Notes: generated by a model not told the origin, from the sequence alone. DNA of 64,000 bases from Labilithrix sp. (GCA_019637225.1 JAHBWC010000045.1:1-64000); one strand, 5' to 3'; shown: positions 52,442-61,284, counted from the first letter of the stretch. Translations and numbers: made by a program.

Positions 52442-53878
52442 TTGAACCCCAGCGTTCGAATTGCGTTGGTGGCGGCCCTCGCTGTGACCGGTCTCGGCGC
52501 AGCGATCGTCGTCTCTCGCCGCGGCGATGACCGGCCCCCGGCGTTCGCCGGGACTTGCGACGAGGCTCACCCGTGCGCGTCCGGCACGGCGACCGCGTCG
52601 GCGCCGGCGTCGAGCTCGTCGATGCCGAGCCGGTCGCTGGTCGACCTTCCTTCGACGAATCGATTCACGGTCACGGCGTTCGACGAAGGGTTGCCCACGG
52701 CTGGCCAGTGGCGGAACGGCTTCGACGTCGCCGACCTGAACGGCGACGGTGAGCTCGACCTCGTGCACGGCCCGGCGCGCAAGACGTTCCCGCTCCGGCC
52801 GGTCGTCTACCTCGGCGACGGCCAAGGTCATTGGCGCGCGTGGAAAGAGGCGACGTTTCCGCCCGTCGGCTTCGACTACGGCGACGTGCACGCGGCGGAC
52901 CTCGACGGTGACGGTGTGCTGGACCTCGCCTTCGCGGTGCACTTGAAGGGCGTCGCAGCGCTTCGTCACGACGGCCGCGGGCACTTTTCCTCCCTCGGGC
53001 GCGGGCTCGATCTCGAGGTCGGAGCCCCCTTCGGCTCGCGCACGCTCCTCACGACCGACTGGGGCGACGACGGCCGCCAGGCGATCCTCGCGCTGAGCGA
53101 CGGCCCGAGACCGCCGTCGAGATCGGAGCGCGGCTCCGCTTCGCTCGGGGTTCGTCTCCTCACGATGACAGGTCCGAACGGCCCCGGCGACGCGCCTGGC
53201 GAGTGGAAGCTCGATGCGCTCGCGACGACCGCCCTCGAGCGCATGTTCGGAGACTCGCTCGCGCTGGGGGACATCGACGGCGACGGGAAGAAGGATCTGG
53301 CCGTCGGGTCGAACACCCTCGGCGAGACGCGCGTGCTCTTCCGGCGGGCATCCGGCGCGTTCGTCCCGGTGCCTCTCGACGGGCTGCGCGCGCGCAGCCT
53401 CGTCCGGTCGGTGGCGCTCGCGGACATCGACGGCGATTCACGCGACGATCTGGTCGTGGCCTACGCGAACAGCGAAGGCGAAACCTGGTTCGTCGGCGTC
53501 GATGTGTTCTTCAACCACAAGGGCACATTCGAGCGCCGCGAGATCGCGCGCGAGGAGTCGCGCAACGACTATTCGGCCGTCGCCGTGTGCAACTTCGACG
53601 GCTCCCGCGCGGGCCGCAGCCTGGCGGTCGCGCGCGACGACGGCACCATCTCGCTCTTCGCCGCGGACGGCCATGGCTTCCTGACGCGAGACCTCCGCGT
53701 GCCGAACACCGGCCGTGAAGGTTGCCGAGGCTACCGAGTGCGCTGCGTCGATCTGAATCGTGACGGCAAGGACGAGATCGTCGCCTCGTTCGCCGGCGAG
53801 AGCGACGGCCTGAGCGACAGCGACGCTTGCGCCTCACAAGGCGCGCTCAAGGTCTGGGCGCTCGGCGCGGCGCGCTGA
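52442..53878 (+). CDS. FG-GAP/VCBS-repeat protein
   Basis: A 478-aa exported or membrane-anchored protein. A hydrophobic N-terminal segment (IALVAALAVTGLGAAIVV, about 6-23) serves as anchor or signal; a Ser/Ala linker follows, then FG-GAP/VCBS-type blades with calcium-binding-like loops: DVADLNGDGELDLV, DVHAADLDGDGVLDLAF, ALGDIDGDGKKDLAVG, ALADIDGDSRDDLVVA and VDLNRDGKDEIVAS. This is a seven-bladed-propeller architecture for adhesion or ligand binding. The TTG start at 52442 is the earliest that keeps the anchor and follows a -10-like element; it remains uncertain. Confidence 0.83.
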   Translation: MNPSVRIALVAALAVTGLGAAIVVSRRGDDRPPAFAGTCDEAHPCASGTATASAPASSSSMPSRSLVDLPSTNRFTVTAFDEGLPTAGQWRNGFDVADLNGDGELDLVHGPARKTFPLRPVVYLGDGQGHWRAWKEATFPPVGFDYGDVHAADLDGDGVLDLAFAVHLKGVAALRHDGRGHFSSLGRGLDLEVGAPFGSRTLLTTDWGDDGRQAILALSDGPRPPSRSERGSASLGVRLLTMTGPNGPGDAPGEWKLDALATTALERMFGDSLALGDIDGDGKKDLAVGSNTLGETRVLFRRASGAFVPVPLDGLRARSLVRSVALADIDGDSRDDLVVAYANSEGETWFVGVDVFFNHKGTFERREIAREESRNDYSAVAVCNFDGSRAGRSLAVARDDGTISLFAADGHGFLTRDLRVPNTGREGCRGYRVRCVDLNRDGKDEIVASFAGESDGLSDSDACASQGALKVWALGAAR

Positions 53879-53912
53879 CTCATTTCGATTGTGGCGGCGC
53901 GCACGCCCGACG

Positions 53913-53918
53913 TACGGT
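53913..53918 (+). promoter_or_regulatory. TACGGT -10 of the composite secreted-protein frame
   Basis: TACGGT, identical to the element before the TPR gene (24119), ends 10 nt before ATG 53929. A weak GGTGGAT could instead act as ribosome binding site. Confidence 0.35.
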
Positions 53919-53928
53919 GGATGATTCC

Positions 53929-56900
53929 ATGCGTTCGCGTTTCGACTCGATCGGTTCGTCGCAGTTCACCGTTGCTCGAAGTGCCCTGGCCGTCGCCATC
54001 GCCGCCGTCGCCCTGTTCGCGCCGGCGCGCGCATCCGCGCAGAGCTACGACTGCGCCCAGTCGCCGCTCGCGACCAACTGCAACGCGCTCGTGCCGGACA
54101 ACCAGACCGTCACCTCGTCGCTCACCGTCCTGCCCGGCGCGTGCGACCCGCAAGCGACCATCGTGGCGACGGGCGTGCGCGTGAAGCTCTCGCACCAATG
54201 GGTCGGGGACCTGACCCTGAGCCTCATCCATCCCGACGGAACGGCCGTCATGCTGCTCATGAGGCCCGGCATCGCCACCGGCAATCCCCACGGCTGCGCC
54301 GGCGAGGACGTCGACGCCCATTTCAGCGACGGCGCCACCACGCTCGGCACTGGCCAGTGCAACGAGAAGTTCCCGGCCATCTCCGGCAGCCTCTTGCCGA
54401 TCAATCCGCTCTCCAGCTTGAACGGCAAGTTCCGCAACGGAACGTGGAGCTTGCGCGTCGTCGACGGCGCCGGATTCGGCCTCGGGGCGATCGAGAGCTG
54501 GGCGCTCGATCTGCCCTGCACCTTGCCGCTCGTCACGGCCTCCGCGAGCCAGCCGACGGCGGTCGTGGGAGGTCAGCGCGGCCAGTTCACCTTCGCTCGC
54601 GCCGGCGAGCCGGTCGGCGCGCTGGCTGTAAAGTACACGGTCTCCGGGACGGCTCCCGCGAGCGCGTTCGCGCCGCTCGACGGCCTCGTCACGATTCCGG
54701 ACGGGGCGGCCTCCGTCACCGTCGACGTGGTCCCGACCAAGGACGCGCCGGGCGGCAGCACGGTCGTCGCGACGGTCGCGCCGAGCGTCGTCTACGCGGT
54801 CGGCTCTCCCAGCACCGGAACGGTCACCATCGCCGCCAACGCGTGTGGCAACGGGAAGGTCGACCCGGGCGAGCAGTGCGATGAGGGCGGCGACAACGGC
54901 ACCGCCGGCGGCAAGTGCGCCAAGGACTGCACGCTCGCGAAGGTGAACGAGAACGACGGAGGCACCTCCGGCAGCAGCGGGCCGGCCGCCGACAGCAGCT
55001 GCGGCTGCAAGGTGCGCGGTGGGAACGAGTCCGCAGGCGTCTTCGGGCTCGTCCTCGGCGTCGTCGGGTTCGTCGGCCTGATCATGCGCCGTCGTCGTTC
55101 GGAGAAGACCATGACGAAGGGCTTTTGGACCAAGCTGTTCGCGCTGCCCTTCGGTGCGGGCGCTCTCCTCGCTGCGAGTCCGGCCGAGGCGGCCATCGGC
55201 ACGCTCGACAACGTCCCTGCCGCCACGCTGCTTTATCCGTACTTCGAGGTGGACACCGGCGCCGGCAAGAACGACACGATCATCACCGTCCAGAACTCGA
55301 ACGCGTCGGCAGCGCTGACGAACATAACGATCTGGAGCGAGATGGGCGTGCCCGTCCATCACTTCCACGTGTACCTCACCGGCTACGACGTGCAGTCGAT
55401 CAGCCTGCGCGACCTCTTCGTCAACGGCAGGGTCCCGCGGACGGCGACCGCCGGTCAGGATCCGACGGACGCGATCAGCCCGAAGGGAACGCGCTCGCAG
55501 GACATCAACTACGCGTCGTGCACCGGCGTGTTGCCGACGGCGAACCTCACGACCGGCGCCATCGCGGGCCTGAAGGCGGCCCTGACCGGGAAGTCCTCGA
55601 CGACGCTCGGGAACAAGTGCGCGGGGCCCGACCACGGCGACACGATCGCCCGCGGCTACGTCACGATCGACACCGTGAACAACTGCACGGCGCGCGTTCC
55701 TTCGATGGCCGGCTACTTCGGCGCGGGCGGAACCGGGGACGCGACGAACCAGAACTACCTGCTCGGCGACTTCTTCTTCATCGACGCCGCGACCTCGCAC
55801 GTCCAGGCGCAGCCCGCCGTCCACATCGAGGCGAGCGAGTCGGACGCGCGCACGTCGACCGCGGGGCGCTACACCTTCTACGGGCGCTACGTGGGCTGGG
55901 ACGCCGCCGACAACCGCGAGCCCCTCTCGACGGAGTGGGAGATCCCTTTCACCACGCAGGAGACCGACGTAATCGTCTGGCGAGACTCGCGCGTCAGCCA
56001 GGAAGCCTTCACGTGCGGCACGCAGCCGAGCACCTATCCCCTCGGCAGCGAAGGCCTCATGGCGTTCGACATGCAAGAGGGGGTGACCGAGCTTACGGCG
56101 ACGCAGCCCTTCAAGACCGACCTGACGCGCGCGCGCGTCGGCGGCAGCGCGATCCCCGTCACGTCCAAGAACGGCGCCCTCGTCTTTTCGAGCAACATGG
56201 CGCCGTCGGCGGGTGGGGCCCCGTCCGATCCGGCCGCGGCGCAGTCGTACGCCATGGCCATCCACTACCCTGGCTCTCGCAGCGGCAAGCTCACGAAGTT
56301 CGGAACGAACCTCACGGCGATCGCCCTCGACAGCGCGACACGAGCGCAACACACGATGCCGCCCAGCGAGTGGTGGTTTGACGGCAACACTCTTCACCCG
56401 GCCAAGTCGCTGGCGATTGGGGTCTCGGACGTGTCCCCGGCGGCGACGTTGCTCTCCCCGCACTTCGAGGTCGACACGGTCGATCCGAGCGGCGTCAACA
56501 CGCAGATTCGCCTGGTCAACCTGTTCGCGTCGTCGCTGCTCGTCCACGTGACCTTGTGGACCGACTACGGCATCCCCACGCACCGATTCAACGTCTACTT
56601 GACCGGCTACGACTCTTCGGTCGTCGACCTGCGGTGGCTCTTCCAGAAGGGAATCGTCGACCTCACGGCGAGCGCGGGGCAGGACCCCGCCCGCACCATC
56701 TCGCCACAAGGGCCCTATTCGCAGCACATCAACTTCGCGAGCTGCCACGGGCAGCTCCCCCCGAAGCGCCTCTCCGCCGCCGACATCGCGGATCTCGTGA
56801 GCGCGCACACCGGGAAGGCAACGCCCGTGCGCTTCGGCGGCAAGTGCGCCGGCGCCCCGCACGGGGACGCCATCGCGCGTGGCTACGTCACGTTCGACAC

Positions 56901-57591
56901 GGTGAACAACTGCACGCTGCGAGTCCCCGGCGACCCTGGCTACTTCGCACACGGCGGCGGCGGTGACGCGACGAACCAGAACAACCTCTCCGGGACGTAC
57001 ACGATCCTCGACCGCAACCAGCAGGTGTCGGTCGCCGACACGCTGGTGCACGTCCAGGCGAGCGCCACCGATCCGGCGACGGCGACGGCGGGCAATCCGA
57101 CGTTCTACGGCAAGTTCGTCTCGTGGTCCGCGAGCGACAACCGTGAGCCGCTCGGCACCGCGTGGCAGGCGCGCTTCATCAACAACGTCGCGCCGAGCAG
57201 CCTCTTCGGCGCATTCGCCGACGGGAAGACGAACTTCGTCGTCTGGCGCGAGTCGCCCGCGGTGCTCTCGGCCTTCACCTGCGGGTCCGTGCCGACCGGC
57301 TTCCCGCTGCCGCTCCGAGAAGTCCTCCAGTTCGACGAGCAGGAGCAGGTGACGGCGCTCGCGACGAACCTCGGCACCTTCCCGCTCGTATCGCAGCGCG
57401 TGGCGATCTCCCATCCGTCGCTCGCGGCCGCGTACGCGTCCGGGTTCATCAGCGCCGATCTCCGCGCGCCTTCCGGCGCGCAGGGCGGTCCGCCGAGCGA
57501 TCCCTCGCGGAGGGGGTCGTTCGTCGCGGCGACTCACTACGCGAAGGCCGCGGGCTACCAGGTGCTGCTCGGCGGGTTGCAGGTCCAGTAG
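53929..57591 (+). CDS. composite frame: P-domain/MYXO-CTERM protein fused in frame to a second secreted protein
   Basis: One uninterrupted frame of 1,220 codons. Residues 1-394 look like a complete surface protein: signal peptide (cut near ASAQS, about 34), a proprotein-convertase P-like domain (WVGDLTLSLIHPDGTAVML to GTWSLRVVDGAG), a Calx-beta-like segment, a Cys-rich module, then a MYXO-CTERM tail with SSCGC (Cys358/Cys360), a TM helix and RRRR (387-390). Four codons later come GGAG, ATG 55111 and a new signal peptide (MTKGFWTKLFALPFGAGALL). The following 800 residues are two homologous halves of about 400 aa (NVPAATLLYPYFEVDT and DVSPAATLLSPHFEVDT). Most likely two genes whose separating stop was lost (TCG 55099 is one change from TAG), with 55111-57591 also translated separately; a genuine fusion or sequencing error is possible. 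Confidence 0.8.
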   Translation: MRSRFDSIGSSQFTVARSALAVAIAAVALFAPARASAQSYDCAQSPLATNCNALVPDNQTVTSSLTVLPGACDPQATIVATGVRVKLSHQWVGDLTLSLIHPDGTAVMLLMRPGIATGNPHGCAGEDVDAHFSDGATTLGTGQCNEKFPAISGSLLPINPLSSLNGKFRNGTWSLRVVDGAGFGLGAIESWALDLPCTLPLVTASASQPTAVVGGQRGQFTFARAGEPVGALAVKYTVSGTAPASAFAPLDGLVTIPDGAASVTVDVVPTKDAPGGSTVVATVAPSVVYAVGSPSTGTVTIAANACGNGKVDPGEQCDEGGDNGTAGGKCAKDCTLAKVNENDGGTSGSSGPAADSSCGCKVRGGNESAGVFGLVLGVVGFVGLIMRRRRSEKTMTKGFWTKLFALPFGAGALLAASPAEAAIGTLDNVPAATLLYPYFEVDTGAGKNDTIITVQNSNASAALTNITIWSEMGVPVHHFHVYLTGYDVQSISLRDLFVNGRVPRTATAGQDPTDAISPKGTRSQDINYASCTGVLPTANLTTGAIAGLKAALTGKSSTTLGNKCAGPDHGDTIARGYVTIDTVNNCTARVPSMAGYFGAGGTGDATNQNYLLGDFFFIDAATSHVQAQPAVHIEASESDARTSTAGRYTFYGRYVGWDAADNREPLSTEWEIPFTTQETDVIVWRDSRVSQEAFTCGTQPSTYPLGSEGLMAFDMQEGVTELTATQPFKTDLTRARVGGSAIPVTSKNGALVFSSNMAPSAGGAPSDPAAAQSYAMAIHYPGSRSGKLTKFGTNLTAIALDSATRAQHTMPPSEWWFDGNTLHPAKSLAIGVSDVSPAATLLSPHFEVDTVDPSGVNTQIRLVNLFASSLLVHVTLWTDYGIPTHRFNVYLTGYDSSVVDLRWLFQKGIVDLTASAGQDPARTISPQGPYSQHINFASCHGQLPPKRLSAADIADLVSAHTGKATPVRFGGKCAGAPHGDAIARGYVTFDTVNNCTLRVPGDPGYFAHGGGGDATNQNNLSGTYTILDRNQQVSVADTLVHVQASATDPATATAGNPTFYGKFVSWSASDNREPLGTAWQARFINNVAPSSLFGAFADGKTNFVVWRESPAVLSAFTCGSVPTGFPLPLREVLQFDEQEQVTALATNLGTFPLVSQRVAISHPSLAAAYASGFISADLRAPSGAQGGPPSDPSRRGSFVAATHYAKAAGYQVLLGGLQVQ
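55101..55113 (+). promoter_or_regulatory. internal ribosome binding site and start codon after the MYXO-CTERM tail
   Basis: GGAG (55101-55104), 6 nt and ATG (55111-55113) lie directly behind the RRRR of the MYXO-CTERM tail and open a typical signal peptide. This supports independent translation of an 826-aa protein from 55111 to 57591. Confidence 0.6.
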
Positions 57592-57676
57592 GGAGCGCGC
57601 CGGCGGGCGGGACCTCGTCGCAGCCGAAGAGGACGCCGCCGCATACTCATGCGGCAGACGAGGCGCACGAGCGGAG

Positions 57677-57682
57677 TAGTCT
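57677..57682 (+). promoter_or_regulatory. TAGTCT -10 of the Ser/Gly-linker lipoprotein
   Basis: TAGTCT ends 12 nt before ATG 57695; no Shine-Dalgarno is present. Confidence 0.4.
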
Positions 57683-57694
57683 CCTTCGTTCGTC

Positions 57695-58192
57695 ATGCCC
57701 TTCGTACGCCTTCGCTCGTTCTTCATCGCCGCTTCGATCGCCTGCGCCTCGATGGGCTGCAGCAGCGAGGACGACTCGAGCGGCTCGTCGAGCTCCGGTG
57801 GATCGTCTGGCGGCTCGTCGAGCTCCGGTGGATCGTCCAGCTCGGGTAGCTCGGGTAGCTCGGACACGCTCGACGTGATCGACGGCATCTCGATGCCCGT
57901 CACGCTGGAGCTGTGCGGCCAGATCACGCCGGGCGTCTCCGCGAACGACGTCGAGTTCACGTGGACCGGCGCGCCGTCGGAGGCGACGCAGTACGCCGTG
58001 CGCCTCGCGAAGGGACCGGCGGGCAGCGACGAGCTCCCGAGTGAGAAGATGGTGGAGCGCGTTCAGGCCGAGGCTGTCCTCAAGGCCGGCGAGAAGGTCT
58101 CGGGTACTGCGTACCGGATCGACGTCTACGCGCTGAAGGAGCGGACGCCGCTCTGCGTGCTGAGCGGCTTCAACATGGTGACTGCTCCCTGA
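57695..58192 (+). CDS. small lipoprotein with Ser/Gly linker
   Basis: A 165-aa lipoprotein with lipobox SMGC (about 22), a Ser/Gly linker of about 30 residues encoded by 30-bp repeats, and a beta-rich C-terminal domain (about 60-165) with FTWTGAPSEATQYAVRLAKG and VSGTAYRIDVYALKERTPLC, resembling a fibronectin-III-like sandwich. Two Cys may form a disulfide. No specific function is recognised. It is convergent with the LuxR regulator, with a short hairpin in the gap. Confidence 0.8.
   Translation: MPFVRLRSFFIAASIACASMGCSSEDDSSGSSSSGGSSGGSSSSGGSSSSGSSGSSDTLDVIDGISMPVTLELCGQITPGVSANDVEFTWTGAPSEATQYAVRLAKGPAGSDELPSEKMVERVQAEAVLKAGEKVSGTAYRIDVYALKERTPLCVLSGFNMVTAP
57781..57837 (+). repeat. 30-bp tandem repeat in the lipoprotein linker
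   Basis: A 27-bp segment (57781-57807, beginning cggctcgtcgagctccggtg) is repeated exactly at 57811-57837. It encodes the Ser/Gly linker and could change length by slippage without breaking the frame. Confidence 0.85.
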
Positions 58193-58207
58193 TTCACGCC
58201 CGTCGAG

Positions 58208-58222
58208 CGGCGCGAAGCGCCG
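58208..58222. terminator. GAA-loop hairpin between convergent genes
   Basis: CGGCGC-GAA-GCGCCG lies in the 37-bp gap between the lipoprotein and regulator stop codons. A perfect 6-bp GC stem with a stable GNA-type loop, but no T tract. Confidence 0.45.
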
Positions 58223-58229
58223 GGCGGCG

Positions 58230-59402
58230 CTAGGCGCGGGCCGCCCGTACGACGAGCTCACGCCGGGACCGGGTCTGTGTCTTCCTCAGCAATGACGCGA
58301 CCTGGTTGGCGATCGTGCGCACGGAGCGCGAGCGCATCGCGGCGATCTCCTTGTTCGAGAGGCCGCGCTGGAGCAGCTCGAGGACATCGCTCTCTGCATC
58401 GGTGAGCGCGATGTCGGCGAAGCGTGCGCGGGGGTCACGCGAGAGCATGGCAGCGAGGCGGACGAGATCCATGCGCGACGACACGCCGACCTTCGCCGCC
58501 GCGCTCGCCATGCGCATCGACACGATGGACGGCGAGACGCCGAGCGCGTACGCGATGAGCTTCGTCGGATGGCCGCGCGCCGCCAGCGAGACGACGTCCA
58601 CCTCGGCCGGGGCGAGCGCGCGGAACGGCTGCGTGGGGGCCGGGTTCTCGACGAAGAGGTACCGCTTCTTCGTCCCCGAGCGGCGCTCGACGAGGCTGAG
58701 CTGTCCGGAGACGAGGGCGGGCCAGAGGGTGAGCGCCTCCGCGCCGTCGCGCTCCCGCCGAGCGCGGGTGACACTCAAGGCGTGAGCCGCGAGCACGTCG
58801 GCAGGGGGCGCATCCTCGCTTCGCTCGATCACGCGGCCGTCGACGTCGAGCACCGCCTTGAGCACCTCCGGACGCCGGCGAAGGCGGTAGCTCGTCTCGA
58901 TGTGCAGCGCGATGCGCGCGAGGAGGCTCCGGTCGTAGCGGGGCAGGTGGATCTCGCGATCGTACGCGGCGTAGAGAACCACCACGACGCCCGGCTCGGG
59001 ATACGCGAAGACCCCCAGCAGGTCGTGCGCGTCGAGCAGTCCGCGAGCCTCCACGGCTCGGGCCTCGATCTCTGGCGAGAGCGTTCGCTCGATCTCGCGA
59101 TAGGTGCGGACGGTCGTCGGCGGATAGTAGAGCGTGCGGAAGCCGGAGACACCGTACCGCGAGAGCGCCGCGTCTCGCGTCGCGGCAACGACGGGGTACG
59201 TCGTCGCGAGCGCGGCGCTCCACGCCGAATCGCAGGCTGGCGAGTGCTCGACGAGGACGAGGCTCGGCTCATGATCCGTCGCGAAGAGACCCTTCGCCGC
59301 GCCGACGAGTCGCCTCGCCCAGACCTCGTCGTCGCGAGCTTCCTCCTGCGCCGCCTCGACGACTCCTGCCCAGTCAGCGCCACGGCGAAGAACGCTGTCC
59401 AC
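58230..59402 (-). CDS. LuxR-family regulator with two tandem HTH domains
   Basis: A 390-aa transcriptional regulator. Residues 1 to about 250 are an N-terminal sensory region without a recognised fold. Two LuxR/GerE-type helix-turn-helix segments follow: LAPAEVDVVSLAARGHPTKLIAYALGVSP... (about 258-312) and LTDAESDVLELLQRGLSNKEIAAM... (about 331-385). The second is canonical; the first keeps the spacing and the GVSSRMDLVRL end but is more diverged. One polypeptide could thus contact two half-sites. GTG start with a strong AGGAAGGGGG ribosome binding site. An 18-bp perfect palindrome lies 46 bp upstream and is the natural candidate for autoregulation. Confidence 0.88.
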   Translation of the reverse strand: MDSVLRRGADWAGVVEAAQEEARDDEVWARRLVGAAKGLFATDHEPSLVLVEHSPACDSAWSAALATTYPVVAATRDAALSRYGVSGFRTLYYPPTTVRTYREIERTLSPEIEARAVEARGLLDAHDLLGVFAYPEPGVVVVLYAAYDREIHLPRYDRSLLARIALHIETSYRLRRRPEVLKAVLDVDGRVIERSEDAPPADVLAAHALSVTRARRERDGAEALTLWPALVSGQLSLVERRSGTKKRYLFVENPAPTQPFRALAPAEVDVVSLAARGHPTKLIAYALGVSPSIVSMRMASAAAKVGVSSRMDLVRLAAMLSRDPRARFADIALTDAESDVLELLQRGLSNKEIAAMRSRSVRTIANQVASLLRKTQTRSRRELVVRAARA

Positions 59403-59447
59403 TCGCTGCCCCCTTCCTCATCGGCTCCACGCGACTCGGCCCCGCTT

Positions 59448-59465
59448 CATCTCTCGCGAGAGATG
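59448..59465. promoter_or_regulatory. 18-bp perfect palindrome upstream of the LuxR-type gene
   Basis: CATCTCTCGCGAGAGATG is fully self-complementary and starts 46 bp before the GTG of the regulator gene. Its symmetry and position suggest an operator, most simply for the regulator itself. Further upstream (about 59550-59567) an AT-rich stretch may hold the promoter. Confidence 0.55.
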
Positions 59466-59637
59466 TCGATCCGGAGCCCATTGGCGCCAGAGCCGACGCC
59501 CCGCACCGTCCCCCCCGCGTACCAGAAGGGGCGGATGCGCCTCCATAGGCATTATTTCTGCCGCCCGCCCGTGACGACGCCGTCGTCGAGGCTCGGCCCC
59601 CTCCGCCTCAGCCTCATCGCGAAGCGGGCGCGGGTCG

Positions 59638-59964
59638 TCAGCCGTCGTCGGCGGCGGGCTCCGGCGTCGGATCGTCGAGGTCTTCCGCGCGCTTTGGTCC
59701 GACGAGGAGGTAGGCGACGATCTCCGCGGCGGCGGCCAGCAGGAAGCCGGGCACCAGCATCACGAGGATGAAGCGCACGACGACGAGCGCGATCGCGAGT
59801 CCGGCCGCGCCCGCCGGGGGAGGCGCGTTGCCGGCGCCGAGCAGCACGTGCGCGACGTGCCCGTGCGCGGCCGCGCGCAGGAGCACGTGGTGGAGCGCGA
59901 GGCACGCGAACGAGAGCGCCGTCAGCACGGCCGGCCGCAGGTTCGCGCGGAGAGACGCCTTCAC
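59638..59964 (-). CDS. small membrane protein with two TM segments
   Basis: A 108-aa protein beginning with GTG at 59964, which overlaps the stop of the upstream gene by 4 nt. Two hydrophobic segments (VLTALSFACLALHHVLLRAA, about 12-31, and GLAIALVVVRFILVMLVPGF with its continuation, about 52-85) are followed by an acidic Pro-rich cytoplasmic tail. A His pair lies at the end of the first segment (LHHVL). No family is recognised; coupling implies it works with the LinD-like protein. Confidence 0.7.
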   Translation of the reverse strand: MKASLRANLRPAVLTALSFACLALHHVLLRAAAHGHVAHVLLGAGNAPPPAGAAGLAIALVVVRFILVMLVPGFLLAAAAEIVAYLLVGPKRAEDLDDPTPEPAADDG

Positions 59965-61154
59965 GTGAGCCTCCCCGCGCGCGGCGCGGTGAGCATCGCG
60001 AACAGGATCGCGTCGCCGATGGGCCCGCCGGTCGCGTAGGTGAGCGTCCCGTCCTCGTCGAGCGGCGCGCCGAAGAGCTGCGCGGTCGCGTAGAGCGCGG
60101 TGAAGGTCTCGCGATCGCCGTGGACGCGGCTCGCGCCGAGGGCGAAGCCGCTCGCCGACACGCCGAAGCCAAGGAACACCGGGCCCGAGTCGACGTCGCC
60201 GCGTCCGCCCCGCTTGCCGGGCGGGTACTCCATCATGCCGCCGAAGCCGAGCACCGTGCGGAACTGGGACTTCTCGAGCGCGTGGAACAGCGAGCGCGAC
60301 GTCGGCTCGTCGGCGAACGAGAGGAAGTACGCGGCGAGCGCCGTCCCCGAGGCGCGCGCGGCGTCTCGCGGCGCGGCGTCGGCGACGGTGACCGCCTGGA
60401 CGAGCAGCCCGGTGGCGGGATCGACGCCGCTTCGCTGCACGGCCGCGAGCCCGCGACGGAGCGCAGGCGACGGCGCTCCGCCGGTCGCCCGCGTGTGCAG
60501 CGCGAGCGCGGCGAGCGCGGCGGTGTTGTCGACGGGGTAGACCTCGCCGGGATAGGTCTCGACGAAGCCCGTGGGTGACGCCTCGATGCGCCGCTCGAGC
60601 GCCCGCGCGATCGCCTCCTCGCGATCGACGAACCTGGAAGACGGCCGGAGCATCCGGTGGAGCGAGAGCGCGAGGCCGGAGTAGCCGAGGTACGCGACAT
60701 GGCCGCGGTCCTCGGGGGAGCCCGGCGCCGCGTCGACGGAGGCGAGGGCGTCGTTGCCCCACGCCTTGTCCTCGAAGACGCGCACTCGCGGCTCCAGCAT
60801 CGCGTCGAGGCACGTCTCCATCCGCGCGATGCTCTCGTCGCGCGCCTGCCCGCTCCGCTCCCACGCGACCTGCCCGAAGCCCATCGCCGACATCATGAAC
60901 GTCGCGAAGAGCCACTCGCCGTCGAAGCGCGACGACCCCGTCGCGAACGTCGCCGGCGCGAGCTCCGACGGCGACGACGTCCAGCGCGCGAGCCCCGCCG
61001 CGAGCAGGTCGGTCTTGGCCGGGTCGCCGTCGAACCACCTCGACGCGTCGCGCTCCATCACCCGATGCGGCACCGTCGCGAAGCCGAGCACGAACGCGAG
61101 GAGCGCCACGAGCGCGCGCGTCGAGCCCGGCTTCTGCGCTGCCTCCTCGGCCAT
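59961..61154 (-). CDS. membrane-anchored alpha/alpha-barrel-like protein (possibly linalool-dehydratase-isomerase-like)
   Basis: A 397-aa protein with an N-terminal membrane anchor (LVALLAFVLGFATVP, about 15-29) and a long helical domain with FEDKAWGNDAL, GHVAYLGYSGLALSLHRML, YPVDNTAALAALALH and VDSGPVFLGFGVSASGFALG. The pattern of paired helices with a conserved Asp/Asn pair (VDN, VDSGP) resembles the alpha6/alpha6 barrel of the linalool dehydratase/isomerase family, but this is a weak fold-level impression and no such activity is claimed. It is translationally coupled to a small two-TM protein downstream. Divergent from the IPT/TIG lipoprotein. Confidence 0.75.
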   Translation of the reverse strand: MAEEAAQKPGSTRALVALLAFVLGFATVPHRVMERDASRWFDGDPAKTDLLAAGLARWTSSPSELAPATFATGSSRFDGEWLFATFMMSAMGFGQVAWERSGQARDESIARMETCLDAMLEPRVRVFEDKAWGNDALASVDAAPGSPEDRGHVAYLGYSGLALSLHRMLRPSSRFVDREEAIARALERRIEASPTGFVETYPGEVYPVDNTAALAALALHTRATGGAPSPALRRGLAAVQRSGVDPATGLLVQAVTVADAAPRDAARASGTALAAYFLSFADEPTSRSLFHALEKSQFRTVLGFGGMMEYPPGKRGGRGDVDSGPVFLGFGVSASGFALGASRVHGDRETFTALYATAQLFGAPLDEDGTLTYATGGPIGDAILFAMLTAPRAGRLT

Positions 61155-61284
61155 GCCCCATTGGACGACGAACCACCGGAAATGACGAGTCTCTCACCGC
61201 TCCGGCGCGACCGCTCGACGCCGTCGCGCGACGGATCGGCGTTTGCGCTCGCGCTCTACCGTCGCGCCCGGCCGGGCCGGGACA

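Noticed and set aside
57781..57837. Possible CRISPR-like repeat
   Set aside because: Only two copies in frame within a lipoprotein linker and no spacers; it is a coding tandem repeat.
53731..57960. A 1,409-codon minus-strand frame opposite the composite secreted-protein gene
   Set aside because: Antisense to a frame with clear signal peptides and repeats; sequence is Arg/Val/Asp-rich without domains, so it is a GC-bias artefact.
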